The position numbers and the translations under genes are program-made. From contig JBGTQJ010000002.1 in assembly GCA_041941305.1 (NCBI GenBank), forward strand, positions 62,001-126,000: 64,000 nt of DNA, written 5' to 3'. The stretch comes from JANSWP01 sp041941305. GTDB lineage: Bacteria; Bacteroidota; Bacteroidia; Chitinophagales; Saprospiraceae. Positions 7,379 to 16,201 of the stretch are shown here, piece after piece; the first letter of the stretch is position 1, and the number at the start of each line of letters is the position of its first letter. Below the pieces are notes generated by a model that saw only the letters and a list, made by a program, of their open reading frames with translations, ran no database searches and was not told the origin of the DNA.

Positions 7379-7910
7379 TGCCAATCGGCAATCATTTGGA
7401 GATTATAGATATTCTCAAAAAAGAATATGTCTGCAAATCTAATTTGGTTCAGGTGATTCTTATGACGTGTGTGGAGACCCTATGGTAACAGCCTGTAAGT
7501 TAAGGATTTAATAAAATTCTGAAAAAAGATATTTCTCAAAACTTTAATGTATTGCCTGATAGATGACCTATCAAACGCCTTTATTAAACAATAAATTTTA
7601 TCTCTACCCCCAAATTTCAAAATTGAAAGGGTGATTTCGGTTTAAACATTTATTAACACGAATCACCCTCTCTAAAATTCTATTTCTAAACTATATCTTC
7701 TAATGTGAATTATTTCAAAAGTTACAAATAAGAGGGCTTTTCTACTAATACTTCATATTAAATAAACCGGTAATTTAATTGAATTTGCTGCTTGAACACT
7801 TCTTTTTCTATATAATTAATGGGGGTCAAAATATCCAAATTGGAAAAGCTCGATTTGTTAGTCATTTTTACTTTACTCAACTGTAGAAGTATAATATATC
7901 CTTGAAATAG
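7379..7910. other. AT-rich gap of about 530 bp without a supported gene
   Basis: No convincing gene was seen. A short plus-strand frame at about 7443-7510 reads GSGDSYDVCGDPMVTACKL before a stop and could be the tail of a lost Cys-containing peptide gene, but it has no start and no family match. The rest is low-complexity AT-rich DNA ending in the gpmI promoter. Confidence 0.4.
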
Positions 7911-7918
7911 TATTTTTG
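7911..7918 (+). promoter_or_regulatory. -7 box of gpmI, implying a leaderless or near-leaderless mRNA
   Basis: TATTTTTG fits TAnnTTTG and ends only 5 bp before the ATG at 7924. With normal spacing, transcription would start at or within one or two bases of the start codon. A -33 TTTG is not evident. Confidence 0.5.
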
Positions 7919-7923
7919 CGCCC

Positions 7924-9456
7924 ATGAAGAAACAGCGCGTTATTTTGGTCATATTAGATGGTTGGGGAAAAGGTAAAGTGCCTGAGGCAGATGCCATTTT
8001 GGCGGCAAGTACTTCATATGTAGATAGTTTGTATGAAAATTATCCAAATTCAGAGTTGGTAACCTTTGGAGAAAAAGTAGGCTTGCCAGAAGGGCAGTTT
8101 GGAAATTCAGAAGTGGGACATTTGAATATTGGGGCTGGCAGAGTTGTATATCAGGAATTGGCAAGAATCAATAAAGCAATCCAGGACAAAACATTACATC
8201 AAAACCCTGTACTGGTGGATGCTTTAAAATATGCGAAGGAAAACAATAAAGCATTTCATTTAATGGGATTGCTCTCTGATGGTGGTGTTCACTCCCATAT
8301 CAATCATTTAAAAGCCTTATGCGATATTTCGCAAGAACAAAATTTGGAAAAGGTATTTGTTCATGCTTTTATGGACGGTCGTGATACAGATCCAAAAGCG
8401 GGGAAAGGATATTTAGAAGACTTGCTAAATCATATCGAGCATCAATCTGTTGAACTAGCATCAGTTATTGGTAGGTATTATGCCATGGACAGAGATAATC
8501 GGTGGGAAAGAATCAAATATGCTTATGATCTTTTAAGATACGGAAAAGGAGAAAAAACCGCCGAACTAATATCCACCATTCAAGAAAGATATGAAAATAA
8601 TGAGACAGATGAATTTTTGAAGCCCATTGTTTGTGTAAACGATGAAGACCAACCAAAAGCAAAAATTCAGGAAGGGGATGTCGTTTTATTCTTTAATTTC
8701 AGAACGGACAGACCTCGACAATTAACTACCGTTTTGACACAAAAAGACTTATATGAGCATAATATGAGTAAGATGCCATTGCATTTTTTGACCATGACCA
8801 GCTACGATGAGTCATATCAAAACTTGCAGGTACTTTTTAAAAAAGATGACATTCAAGAAACTTTAGGAGAAGTCATCTCAAATAATGGTTTGACCCAAAC
8901 TCGAATTGCAGAAACAGAAAAATACCCTCATGTTACTTTTTTCTTCAATGGTGGAAAAGAAGAACCCTTTAAAGGTGAAAAACGAATATTAATAGCCTCT
9001 CCCAAAGTAGCAACTTATGATTTACAGCCAGAAATGAGTGCTCATGAAGTTACTGATGCCATTATTGAGGATATTCAAAAACACCAACCCAATTTTATTT
9101 GTTTGAATTACGCCAACCCTGATATGGTGGGGCACACTGGAAGTTTTGAAGCGGTAAAATTAGCTGTTGAGACTACTGATAAATGTCTTGAAAGACTGAT
9201 TACTGTAGCTTTAGCGTTTGATTACAAAGCAATTATAATAGCAGACCACGGAAATGCAGATTTTATGATAAATGCAGATGGTACACCAAATACCGCTCAC
9301 ACAAAGAATTTAGTCCCTTGTTTCTTTGTTTCAAAAGATGCAAAAGATACGGAGTGGAAAGATGGAAAATTGGGAGATATTGCTCCAACCATTCTTTCTT
9401 TATTGAATTTGGAAATTCCAAAAGAAATGACTGGAAACATTTTGAATAAGCTGTAA
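7924..9456 (+). CDS. gpmI: 2,3-bisphosphoglycerate-independent phosphoglycerate mutase
   Basis: GpmI interconverts 3- and 2-phosphoglycerate in glycolysis and gluconeogenesis, in the cytosol, using two Mn2+ ions and a phosphoserine intermediate. The 510-residue protein is of normal length. It has the N-terminal metal motif VILDGWG (D12), the nucleophile Ser62 in FGNSEVGHLNIGAGR, the 'AFMDGRDTDPKAG' insertion-domain motif, FNFRTDR, and the C-terminal metal motif ADHGNADFM. Enzyme and fold are unambiguous. The small lipoprotein gene begins within a few bases of the stop codon, which suggests co-transcription. Confidence 0.97.
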   Translation: MKKQRVILVILDGWGKGKVPEADAILAASTSYVDSLYENYPNSELVTFGEKVGLPEGQFGNSEVGHLNIGAGRVVYQELARINKAIQDKTLHQNPVLVDALKYAKENNKAFHLMGLLSDGGVHSHINHLKALCDISQEQNLEKVFVHAFMDGRDTDPKAGKGYLEDLLNHIEHQSVELASVIGRYYAMDRDNRWERIKYAYDLLRYGKGEKTAELISTIQERYENNETDEFLKPIVCVNDEDQPKAKIQEGDVVLFFNFRTDRPRQLTTVLTQKDLYEHNMSKMPLHFLTMTSYDESYQNLQVLFKKDDIQETLGEVISNNGLTQTRIAETEKYPHVTFFFNGGKEEPFKGEKRILIASPKVATYDLQPEMSAHEVTDAIIEDIQKHQPNFICLNYANPDMVGHTGSFEAVKLAVETTDKCLERLITVALAFDYKAIIIADHGNADFMINADGTPNTAHTKNLVPCFFVSKDAKDTEWKDGKLGDIAPTILSLLNLEIPKEMTGNILNKL

Positions 9457-9460
9457 ATTT

Positions 9461-10012
9461 TTGATTTTGAAAAATATATTCCTTTTGTTATTTGCCTTTT
9501 TATCAAGTTGTCTTGAAATAAACGATAATATTTCGAAGCCTGATACAAATCCATTTTTTGATCTAAAAACCTACTTTAGCTCAGAGGTTTCAAGATTAAG
9601 TGGTATAAATAATGTGAAAAAAATTACAAGCGTCAATGGCAACAAAGAAATACTTAATCTTGACAGCCTGAATATAAGAACTGAATTAAAGATATTTTCT
9701 GATTCGGATATCAATCGCCCAGCCTGGACAGATAAATATTTGATTGATAGTTTAAAAAATGATTCCGGACAATTATTGAAATTGATTTATTCTACAAATG
9801 ATGAAAAATTGAAAACAAAAAAAATTGAGATTGATTTTGAAGATGAAGCAATCACTCAAATAATAATTGAAAAGAATGCATCCAGTGCCATTTCTTCTAT
9901 GAATCAATTACTTACCTACATTCCTTCAAAAGGCTATTTAATTGAAAGACAGCAAGATGTAACCTTGGGTGGAAAAAATGAATTTAAAGTTGAAGTGATT
10001 TTTGAAGATTAA
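9461..10012 (+). CDS. Putative lipoprotein of unknown family
   Basis: The open frame gives up to 183 residues with a hydrophobic leader ending in the lipobox-like FLSSC, so a lipid-anchored exported protein is likely. There is no ATG: a TTG lies at 9461 and another at 9467. The second gives MKNIFLLLFAF, a more normal signal sequence with an early Lys, and I think it is the more likely start. The mature part alternates charged and beta-prone segments (ELKIFSD, KKIEIDFED, FKVEVIFED) and matches no family I recognise. It follows gpmI almost directly and converges on the histidine kinase with a 1-bp gap. Confidence 0.6.
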   Translation: MILKNIFLLLFAFLSSCLEINDNISKPDTNPFFDLKTYFSSEVSRLSGINNVKKITSVNGNKEILNLDSLNIRTELKIFSDSDINRPAWTDKYLIDSLKNDSGQLLKLIYSTNDEKLKTKKIEIDFEDEAITQIIIEKNASSAISSMNQLLTYIPSKGYLIERQQDVTLGGKNEFKVEVIFED

Positions 10013-10013
10013 T

Positions 10014-12083
10014 TTAAGGAAGCTTTGGAAGGGAAAAGAAAAATGTTGTTCCTCGCCCAGGTGCAGATTCAAGCCAAATTTCGCCTCCTAAACTATCGAT
10101 AATTTTTTTGCAAAGTGCCAGACCTATGCCTGTACCTGGATATTCTTCTTTGGTATGTAATCTGTTAAACATCTGAAAAATTTGCTTGTGGTAAGACTTG
10201 GAAATACCAATTCCGTTATCTATGACTGAAAATACATGATTTTTGGAATCCATACGATGACTCAATATCACCTTAGGTGTTCTACTATTGTTGTATTTGA
10301 TACCATTACTAATCAAATTTTGAAATAGCTGTAGAATATGGACTGAATTGGCTTCAATCGTAGGTAGTGCCTGAGCAAAAACAACAGCATTTTTGAATTG
10401 CATTTGATCTTTGAGGTTTCTCAAAACCAGCATTAGCGATTCATTTAAATCTACTTCATCCAGGCTCGCATCGTTTTGATCAATTTTTGAATACTCCAAA
10501 ACATCCTGAATCAAATTGTACATGTGACGAGCATTATCTGTAGCAAATCTGAGGTATTCTTTGATGCTTGGATCAGAAGGATTCTTTAGTTTTCTTTCAA
10601 TCAAATTCAGGAAACTAATCACATTTCTCAGTGGAGATTTTAAATCATGTGACGCGATGTATGCAAATCTCTCCAACTCAGAATTAGATTGCTCCAGTTT
10701 CACATTGAAGGTTTTTAATTCAGAATTGGATCTGGCAAGTTCCCCTGTTTGTTTTTGGACTTCTCTTTTTAAGAGTTTATTATAAGCCTTTTTTCTTTTT
10801 ACAGAGTTGTATAGTATGATTGCTATCGAGATGAAAAGGATTGCAATAATGAGCAATACGTAGTTTTGAAGGCGTTGATTCTGAATGGTCAATTTGTTTT
10901 CTAATTCAATAGCTTTCAGTTGCTTAACTTCCTCTTCTTTTTTTTCAGTTTCGTATCTTATTTGATTGTGAATGAGTTGAGTAGAACGTTCCTCATTGTA
11001 CAATTCATCCTTCAAAAACATCAATTTTCTCAAATACGCAAAAGCCATAGAGTCCTGGCCATATTCATCGTAATAATTATAATGCGATTCGTAAATGTGC
11101 TTTAATAGTACTTTAGAGTTCGTTTCTTTTGCTGCATTTAATGCTTCTTCGTAATATTCTGAAGCTTCTATCTCATTACATAGAACGTGATAAATATTTC
11201 CTAATTCGTTTGCGGCATTGGCAATAATCCGATTGTTTTGTAACTCTTCTCCTATGTTCAAGGTCGCGTTATAATAACCCAAAGCATCTGTCAATCTGTC
11301 CAAATGAAAATACGCAAAACCAATATTTGCATTAATATTGGCAAGCTGGAGTTTATCATTTAATGCCCTGGCCAAAGCCAAAGCTTCTGAACTATATGAT
11401 AGGTTTTTAGAAAAGTCCTCCAGCTTGCCGTAAGTCTGTCCGATAGCATTCAGTGTTTCTATTTTGCCCTTGATATCATTCAGAGCGCTGTATTGAATTA
11501 AAGCTTTTTCATAATAGATCAATGCCTGGTTAAAATCCTTTTGGTCAAAAAAAAGGGTAGCCAATTCAAAATTGACAATAGCGATCCCTTTGTCATAATT
11601 CAGCTTTTCATAAATTGTCAATTGATTAAAAAATGACCTTTGTGATTTTTCAAAGTCATTTACAGCTCGAAATAACTTTCCTTCATGCCCGAAAAGCATT
11701 CCACGATCGGCAATAGTAATAAAGGAAGTATCAATCGTTTTTGCCCGATTCAAATAAGCCATTGCTCGTTTAAGATCAAATTTGACTTCATAGAAAACCC
11801 TAATCAGTTTATCCAGAGCTAATAATTCTCGGCGTTTGTCATCGTGGTTCTCTGCTAAAATTAATGCAAGGTTGGCATGGTTGAGTGCTCTTTCCGCATT
11901 CGCCTCATGCATAATATAAAAATCAGAAAGCTGATTGTGCATGTCCATCCTAATGCTGTCGTGCTCAGCAAGCCTCAACTGGGTTAATAGATTCACCAAT
12001 GTAGGATTACTTTGCGCCAAGGAGGTAACACAAAAAACACAACTAAGAATAAAAATAAATGCACATATACAAGTCATTTTCAT
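10014..12083 (-). CDS. TPR-containing sensor histidine kinase
   Basis: The 689-residue protein has a signal peptide (to about residue 24, SLAQ), a periplasmic array of TPR repeats (about 60-360), a coiled-coil stretch rich in Glu/Lys, one membrane helix (about 401-423, VLLIIAILFISIAIILY), a second coiled coil, a HisKA domain with the phosphoacceptor in YIASHDLKSPL (about residue 478) and a HATPase domain with N box NLISNGIKYN, G1 DNGIGIS and G2 GTGIGLALCKK. It would autophosphorylate in response to a periplasmic signal sensed through the TPRs. No response regulator is adjacent, so the kinase is an orphan; its partner and signal are unknown. Confidence 0.9.
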   Translation of the reverse strand: MKMTCICAFIFILSCVFCVTSLAQSNPTLVNLLTQLRLAEHDSIRMDMHNQLSDFYIMHEANAERALNHANLALILAENHDDKRRELLALDKLIRVFYEVKFDLKRAMAYLNRAKTIDTSFITIADRGMLFGHEGKLFRAVNDFEKSQRSFFNQLTIYEKLNYDKGIAIVNFELATLFFDQKDFNQALIYYEKALIQYSALNDIKGKIETLNAIGQTYGKLEDFSKNLSYSSEALALARALNDKLQLANINANIGFAYFHLDRLTDALGYYNATLNIGEELQNNRIIANAANELGNIYHVLCNEIEASEYYEEALNAAKETNSKVLLKHIYESHYNYYDEYGQDSMAFAYLRKLMFLKDELYNEERSTQLIHNQIRYETEKKEEEVKQLKAIELENKLTIQNQRLQNYVLLIIAILFISIAIILYNSVKRKKAYNKLLKREVQKQTGELARSNSELKTFNVKLEQSNSELERFAYIASHDLKSPLRNVISFLNLIERKLKNPSDPSIKEYLRFATDNARHMYNLIQDVLEYSKIDQNDASLDEVDLNESLMLVLRNLKDQMQFKNAVVFAQALPTIEANSVHILQLFQNLISNGIKYNNSRTPKVILSHRMDSKNHVFSVIDNGIGISKSYHKQIFQMFNRLHTKEEYPGTGIGLALCKKIIDSLGGEIWLESAPGRGTTFFFSLPKLP

Positions 12084-12394
12084 GGCTATGCCATTGAGTT
12101 AGCATAAAATGCTGATTAAGCCTTTTTTCCTTTACAATGTGTCCTGTGAGCTGATAATTTGCTTTCTGATAGTATGGTAGAATCCAAAAAGTTTAAAAAA
12201 TGCAGTAATAATTAGGGGAGTCTTCTAATGGATATTAGGTGGAATGTTAGACAAAGAGCGCAAAATGTAGCTTTTGTTTGTATTTGTTAAAAGCTTATTT
12301 ATCAAATTGTGACAGGGTTTTCACGGAGTAGCATAAATTTCAAAAAATAAGCTTCAGGTAATTCCTTCAATGAATGTGACGCTTAAACAAGTTT
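12084..12394. other. Gap of 311 bp upstream of the kinase
   Basis: No gene, strong hairpin or clear TAnnTTTG box was recognised. It should hold the kinase promoter on the minus strand and the 3' end of the phhB transcript. Confidence 0.4.
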
Positions 12395-12637
12395 CTATTG
12401 ATACCTTTCATAGATAGTATCAATGGCTTTTGCCAAATTCCAATCTTTTTCAGTTACCACCCCTCCAGCATCATGGGTATTTAATTCAAACTCAACACTA
12501 TTCCAGACATTTCGCCAATCTGGATGATGACCTTGTTTTTCTGCCTGAAATGCCACTTCGGTCATGAAGGCAAAAGCTTGTGTGAAGTTTTTAAATTTAA
12601 ATGTTGCTTTGAGCTTGTTGTCTTGTTCTTGCCACAT
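12395..12637 (-). CDS. phhB: Pterin-4a-carbinolamine dehydratase
   Basis: This 80-residue cytosolic protein belongs to the PCD/DCoH family, which dehydrates 4a-hydroxytetrahydrobiopterin to recycle the pterin cofactor of aromatic amino acid hydroxylases. The signature is present in order: FKNF..A..FM..VA..AE....HHPDW.N.WN.VE..L.TH..GGVTEKD..LA..ID. The HHP and TH residues correspond to the active-site histidines. The length is slightly short for the family (about 95-110) because the N-terminus starts directly at the first strand. No hydroxylase gene is nearby. It lies 31 bp downstream of the M42 peptidase gene and could share its transcript. Confidence 0.9.
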   Translation of the reverse strand: MWQEQDNKLKATFKFKNFTQAFAFMTEVAFQAEKQGHHPDWRNVWNSVEFELNTHDAGGVVTEKDWNLAKAIDTIYERYQ

Positions 12638-12668
12638 AATTCAAAATTATTAGTGATGGTTTTGTTTT

Positions 12669-13715
12669 TTAGAAACTCCAATCGTATTGATCCAGGTTTT
12701 GTAATCCTGCTTTGAGTAGTTCAATGCTATTTTTCACATCTTCTTTATGTGCCATTTCAATGACCGAATGGATATGTCGAGTAGGAATAGAGATGGCTCC
12801 GGCAATTGCCCCATTTTTTCCATAACGTTGAAGACCAGCGGTGTCTGTACCTCCGGCTGTCAATATTTCAGGTTGCCACTTAATGCTATTTTTATCGGCT
12901 ATTTCCTTTAAATAACTGACCATTCTATAATCACAGATAGTTGAGCCATCCATAATCTTTATTGCAGTTCCATTTCCCAATTTAGTTACCATTTCATGAG
13001 GTTGGGCATTGGGCACATCAAAAGCGATGGTTACGTCCAGACCAAAGCCAAAATGAGGATTAATTTGATGAGCAGTAGAAATGGCACCTCGCAAACCAAC
13101 TTCTTCCTGAACCGTAAATACCCCATAAATATCATAGGGTACTTCCTTGTCTTTCAGCTTTTTCAGAACCTCTATCAAAATAAAAACCGAGATGCGGTTG
13201 TCCAAAGATTTACTGTTGATACAATCTCCCATTTCTATCATTGCCCGCTCACGTGTAATTGGATCTCCTATGGAAACTATTTTCCCTACTTGTTCTTTTT
13301 TCATTCCCAAATCCACAAAATAGTCGTCAATTTGAGGAGCCTTGCTTCGTTCATCTGGCTTCATAAGATGAATAGGCTTGGATCCCATCACCCCGATCAC
13401 ATCCTCTTTTCCGTGAACAATCACCCTTTGAGAGGTCAAGGTCTTTGGATCAAAGCCTCCAAGTGTGTGTATCCTCAAAAATCCGTCATCGTCAATATGT
13501 GTAACTATAAAGCTTATCTCATCCATATGTGCTGCGACCATCACTCGCTTACTTTCTTTCCCCTTTTTTACAGCGATCACGTTGCCCATAGCATCTACAG
13601 AAACTTCATCTACGAGGGGCCTCACCTCTCTTATCACCAATTCCCTGATTCGTTTTTCAAAGCCAGGCGCACCTGGTGTTTCACAGATTTTTTTGAGTAA
13701 TTCGACGTTTATCAT
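12669..13715 (-). CDS. M42 family metallopeptidase (FrvX / glutamyl aminopeptidase type)
   Basis: The 348-residue cytosolic protein shows the di-metal M42 layout: AAHMDEISF (His63, Asp65), a later SLDNRIS (metal-bridging Asp, about residue 178), the catalytic pair in QEEVGLRGA (about 207), the metal Asp in DVTIAFDVP (about 229) and a final His in PTRHIHS (about 315). M42 peptidases form tetrahedral dodecamers that trim peptides in the cytosol. All expected ligands are present, so the enzyme should be active. The exact N-terminal preference cannot be told. It is probably followed by phhB in the same transcript. Upstream lies the palindromic element shared with the divergent flippase gene. Confidence 0.88.
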   Translation of the reverse strand: MINVELLKKICETPGAPGFEKRIRELVIREVRPLVDEVSVDAMGNVIAVKKGKESKRVMVAAHMDEISFIVTHIDDDGFLRIHTLGGFDPKTLTSQRVIVHGKEDVIGVMGSKPIHLMKPDERSKAPQIDDYFVDLGMKKEQVGKIVSIGDPITRERAMIEMGDCINSKSLDNRISVFILIEVLKKLKDKEVPYDIYGVFTVQEEVGLRGAISTAHQINPHFGFGLDVTIAFDVPNAQPHEMVTKLGNGTAIKIMDGSTICDYRMVSYLKEIADKNSIKWQPEILTAGGTDTAGLQRYGKNGAIAGAISIPTRHIHSVIEMAHKEDVKNSIELLKAGLQNLDQYDWSF

Positions 13716-13857
13716 ACTTTGTAATTTAAGCAGCGCGAAGTTAGAATTATTTAAGCAATTACGAATAATCGTTTTTTCTCATCGAAAAATAAAGTTCAAC
13801 CTTTTCATTCCTTTTTTCACAAATAAATTCAATAACCTTGCGAAACAAATGATTTTG

Positions 13858-13992
13858 TCAACGAGCTTCACTTCGTTCCGCACTTAAGGTTATAAAGGTA
13901 GGGATATAAACAGTTGTTTTTCAGAGCAACTGTTTATATCCCTACCTTTATAACCCGTGGAAACGGAGCGGTCAACGTAGTGCGTTAACGAG
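13858..13992. repeat. Nested palindromic element 2
   Basis: The core is a perfect 29-bp stem (13888-13916 with 13927-13955) around a 10-nt loop. Flanking it are weaker GC-rich hairpins: aacga...tcgtt on the left (about 13859-13876), ccgt-ggaa-acgg (about 13954-13965) and aacg-tagtg-cgtt (about 13973-13986) on the right. It sits between the divergent M42 and flippase genes, ending 12 bp before the flippase ATG. The general plan matches elements 1 and 3 but the sequence differs; the outer arms are less clear here. Confidence 0.7.
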
Positions 13993-14003
13993 TATAAATT
14001 TTT

Positions 14004-15485
14004 ATGTCCTTACTCAAAAAACTTGCAGGTGAAACCGCTATATATGGAATCAGTAGCATTCTCAGTAGACTACTGAACTACGTCATTCTCATCCCTTTCT
14101 TTACGCGAATTTTTCTAAATGACGAATATGGCATTGTTTCCGAAATCTTCACCTATGCCGGTATTTTGACCATTTTGTTTACCTACAGAATGGAAACCGC
14201 CTTTTTTCGTTTTGGGAGCAGAGCCGATGGGATTGAAAAAGCATTTTCTACTGCAGCAATTTCACTGATTATTTCAACTATTTCTTTTTCATTCCTGCTT
14301 TTTTTGCTGATTGATCCTTTGACTTATTGGTTGCACTTTGAAGGAAATTCAGAGTTTGTTGTTTTGACGATCTTGATTATAGCCTTTGATGCCTTTGCAG
14401 CGATTCCCTTTGCGAAATTGAGATTGGAAAATCGTCCTATTCAGTTTGCGGTTTTGAAAACTGCGCACATTATTATCAATATCATTTTTGTCTTTTTCTT
14501 TCTCAAATTTTGTCCGGATTTTATTGAAAAAGGCCATATGGGGTTGGAGTTCATTTACAATTCTGATAATAAGATTCAATATGTATTTATTTCAAACCTG
14601 ATAGCAAGTGCCCTGGTCGCATTGGCTTTCCTGCCTACCTATTTAAAGATCAAACTGGTTTTTGACAAAGCACTTTGGGAAAAAATGATTTTGTATGCTT
14701 TGCCCTTAATAATTGTTGGCTTGGCTGCCGTCATTAATCAATTGATTGCATTACCAATGCTGACCAACCTTTTGCCAGATTCCGTTGAACAAAATCGAGC
14801 TCAGACAGGACTCTATGGCGCAACTGCCAAACTTGCCGTCTTGATGAATCTATTTACTCAAGCTTTTAACTATGCATCTGAGCCTTTCTTTTTCAGACAT
14901 TCTGAACGCTCCGATTCAAAAACCATTTATGGACAAGTGGGACAAGCCTTTGCGATGGTTGGAAGTGTCGTTTTCCTGGGAATAGTATTGTATTTGGACA
15001 TCATTCAATTTTTTCTTGGAGAAGATTTTAGAACAGGATTGGGAATTGTTCCAATTTTATTGCTGGCTAATTTATTTCTTGGTCTTTATTACAATTTTTC
15101 TATCTGGTACAAACTTACCGATCGAACAATTTACGGCATGTATATTTCTGTTGGAGGCATGCTGATTACTTTAGGGTTGAATTTTTGGCTCATTCCAACC
15201 ATTGGGTATTTCGGACCTGCCTGGGCTGCTTTGGCTTGCTATGGTTTTATGTCTTTAGCTGGTTACTTGACAGGACAATACTTCTATCCAATAAAATATC
15301 CAGTTTTAAAGATGTTGACATATATCGTTCTTGCGTTGGGAGCTTATTTTGTAAGTGAGATGCTGAGGCCTGTTTTCGGAGGAAACTTGGTGTCAATTCT
15401 CGGAGTGAATACTGTAATTTTACTACTGTATCTTGGAATAATTTATGGCTTGGAAAAAAAGGCAATTATGGCAATGTTGAAATAA
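14004..15485 (+). CDS. Polysaccharide biosynthesis flippase (MOP/Wzx-like)
   Basis: The 493-residue protein has about fourteen hydrophobic helices and the N-terminal pattern 'LAGETAIYGISSILSRLLNYVILIPFFTRIF', typical of the polysaccharide-synthesis branch of the MOP flippase superfamily (Wzx, SpoVB, MurJ relatives) in the inner membrane. Such proteins flip lipid-linked saccharides across the membrane. The substrate is unknown; no surface polysaccharide cluster surrounds the gene, although two glycosyltransferases lie 3-5 kb downstream. Its last 20 bp overlap the 3' end of hemD on the other strand, and no terminator separates the two. Confidence 0.85.
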   Translation: MSLLKKLAGETAIYGISSILSRLLNYVILIPFFTRIFLNDEYGIVSEIFTYAGILTILFTYRMETAFFRFGSRADGIEKAFSTAAISLIISTISFSFLLFLLIDPLTYWLHFEGNSEFVVLTILIIAFDAFAAIPFAKLRLENRPIQFAVLKTAHIIINIIFVFFFLKFCPDFIEKGHMGLEFIYNSDNKIQYVFISNLIASALVALAFLPTYLKIKLVFDKALWEKMILYALPLIIVGLAAVINQLIALPMLTNLLPDSVEQNRAQTGLYGATAKLAVLMNLFTQAFNYASEPFFFRHSERSDSKTIYGQVGQAFAMVGSVVFLGIVLYLDIIQFFLGEDFRTGLGIVPILLLANLFLGLYYNFSIWYKLTDRTIYGMYISVGGMLITLGLNFWLIPTIGYFGPAWAALACYGFMSLAGYLTGQYFYPIKYPVLKMLTYIVLALGAYFVSEMLRPVFGGNLVSILGVNTVILLLYLGIIYGLEKKAIMAMLK

Positions 15486-16170
15486 CTGTATCTGCTAAAA
15501 TATCCTCAGAAGGCTTATGGGCAATTTTATATTCAGAAATGCCTAATTCATTTATTGCTTTAGCTGTCGTTTCTCCAATGACTACAATTTTCTGATAGCT
15601 GTGTAATTGTTTTTTTGAAAAATACGCCTTTACATTTAAAGGACTTGTAAAAACTAAAATGTCAAAATCAGGCAGTTCAAATTTTTTTCGAGGCTGATTT
15701 TCATAAACAATTAAATCAATTGCCTCTATTTGATTTTTAATGATTTTTTGAATAGAACGCCGGCTATTTTTTGCAATGGGAAAAAGTACTTTCTGATTTT
15801 TCGCAACTTTTAAAAAAGACTTTGCCACATTTTCAGGGTGTCCATCACCTCTAAAATCACACTTGCCAAATGATTTTTCGATCACTTTAGAAGTCCCTTC
15901 TCCAATTCCTGCCAATTTCAATTTTTTTAGGGAAATAGATATCCCGAACATTTGAATTCCTTGTTTAAAGAATTGAACGGCGTTTTGGCTTGAAAAAAAA
16001 ACCCAATTTGTTTTCGGAATACTGGAAAAAGCGATGGGCTCAAAATGAATTAGTGATTCTCCATGAACCTGCATGCCTGCAAAACTTAGCTTTTTTAGAA
16101 AAAGGCTATTCTCCTTGAGGCTTCTGGATATAAAAACGGATTTCATCTTTATTTTCGAGGTAGGGAGCAA
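15466..16170 (-). CDS. hemD: Uroporphyrinogen-III synthase
   Basis: HemD closes hydroxymethylbilane to uroporphyrinogen III with inversion of ring D. The family is poorly conserved, but this 234-residue product has the two-lobed Rossmann-like pattern, with NWVFFSSQNAVQFF in the first lobe, IGEGTSKVI, DLIVYEN, DILVFTSPLNVKAYF in the second lobe and VIGETTAKAINELG near the end, all characteristic positions. It is the last gene of the run hemC - exonuclease homologue - hemD with a 31-bp gap. Its 3' end overlaps the convergent flippase gene by 20 bp. Confidence 0.88.
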   Translation of the reverse strand: MLPTSKIKMKSVFISRSLKENSLFLKKLSFAGMQVHGESLIHFEPIAFSSIPKTNWVFFSSQNAVQFFKQGIQMFGISISLKKLKLAGIGEGTSKVIEKSFGKCDFRGDGHPENVAKSFLKVAKNQKVLFPIAKNSRRSIQKIIKNQIEAIDLIVYENQPRKKFELPDFDILVFTSPLNVKAYFSKKQLHSYQKIVVIGETTAKAINELGISEYKIAHKPSEDILADTVISTLP

Positions 16171-16201
16171 TTACAGTTTGGGAAAACCATTTACCCTCTT
16201 T

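Noticed and set aside
12996..13700. Plus-strand 234-codon open frame
   Set aside because: It is entirely antisense to the M42 peptidase; the His/Phe/Tyr-rich composition is that of a reversed coding frame.
13465..13887. Plus-strand 140-codon open frame opposite the M42 peptidase gene
   Set aside because: It lies antisense to a gene with complete metal ligands and its translation is low in acidic residues and rich in Ser/Phe, as expected of a shadow frame.
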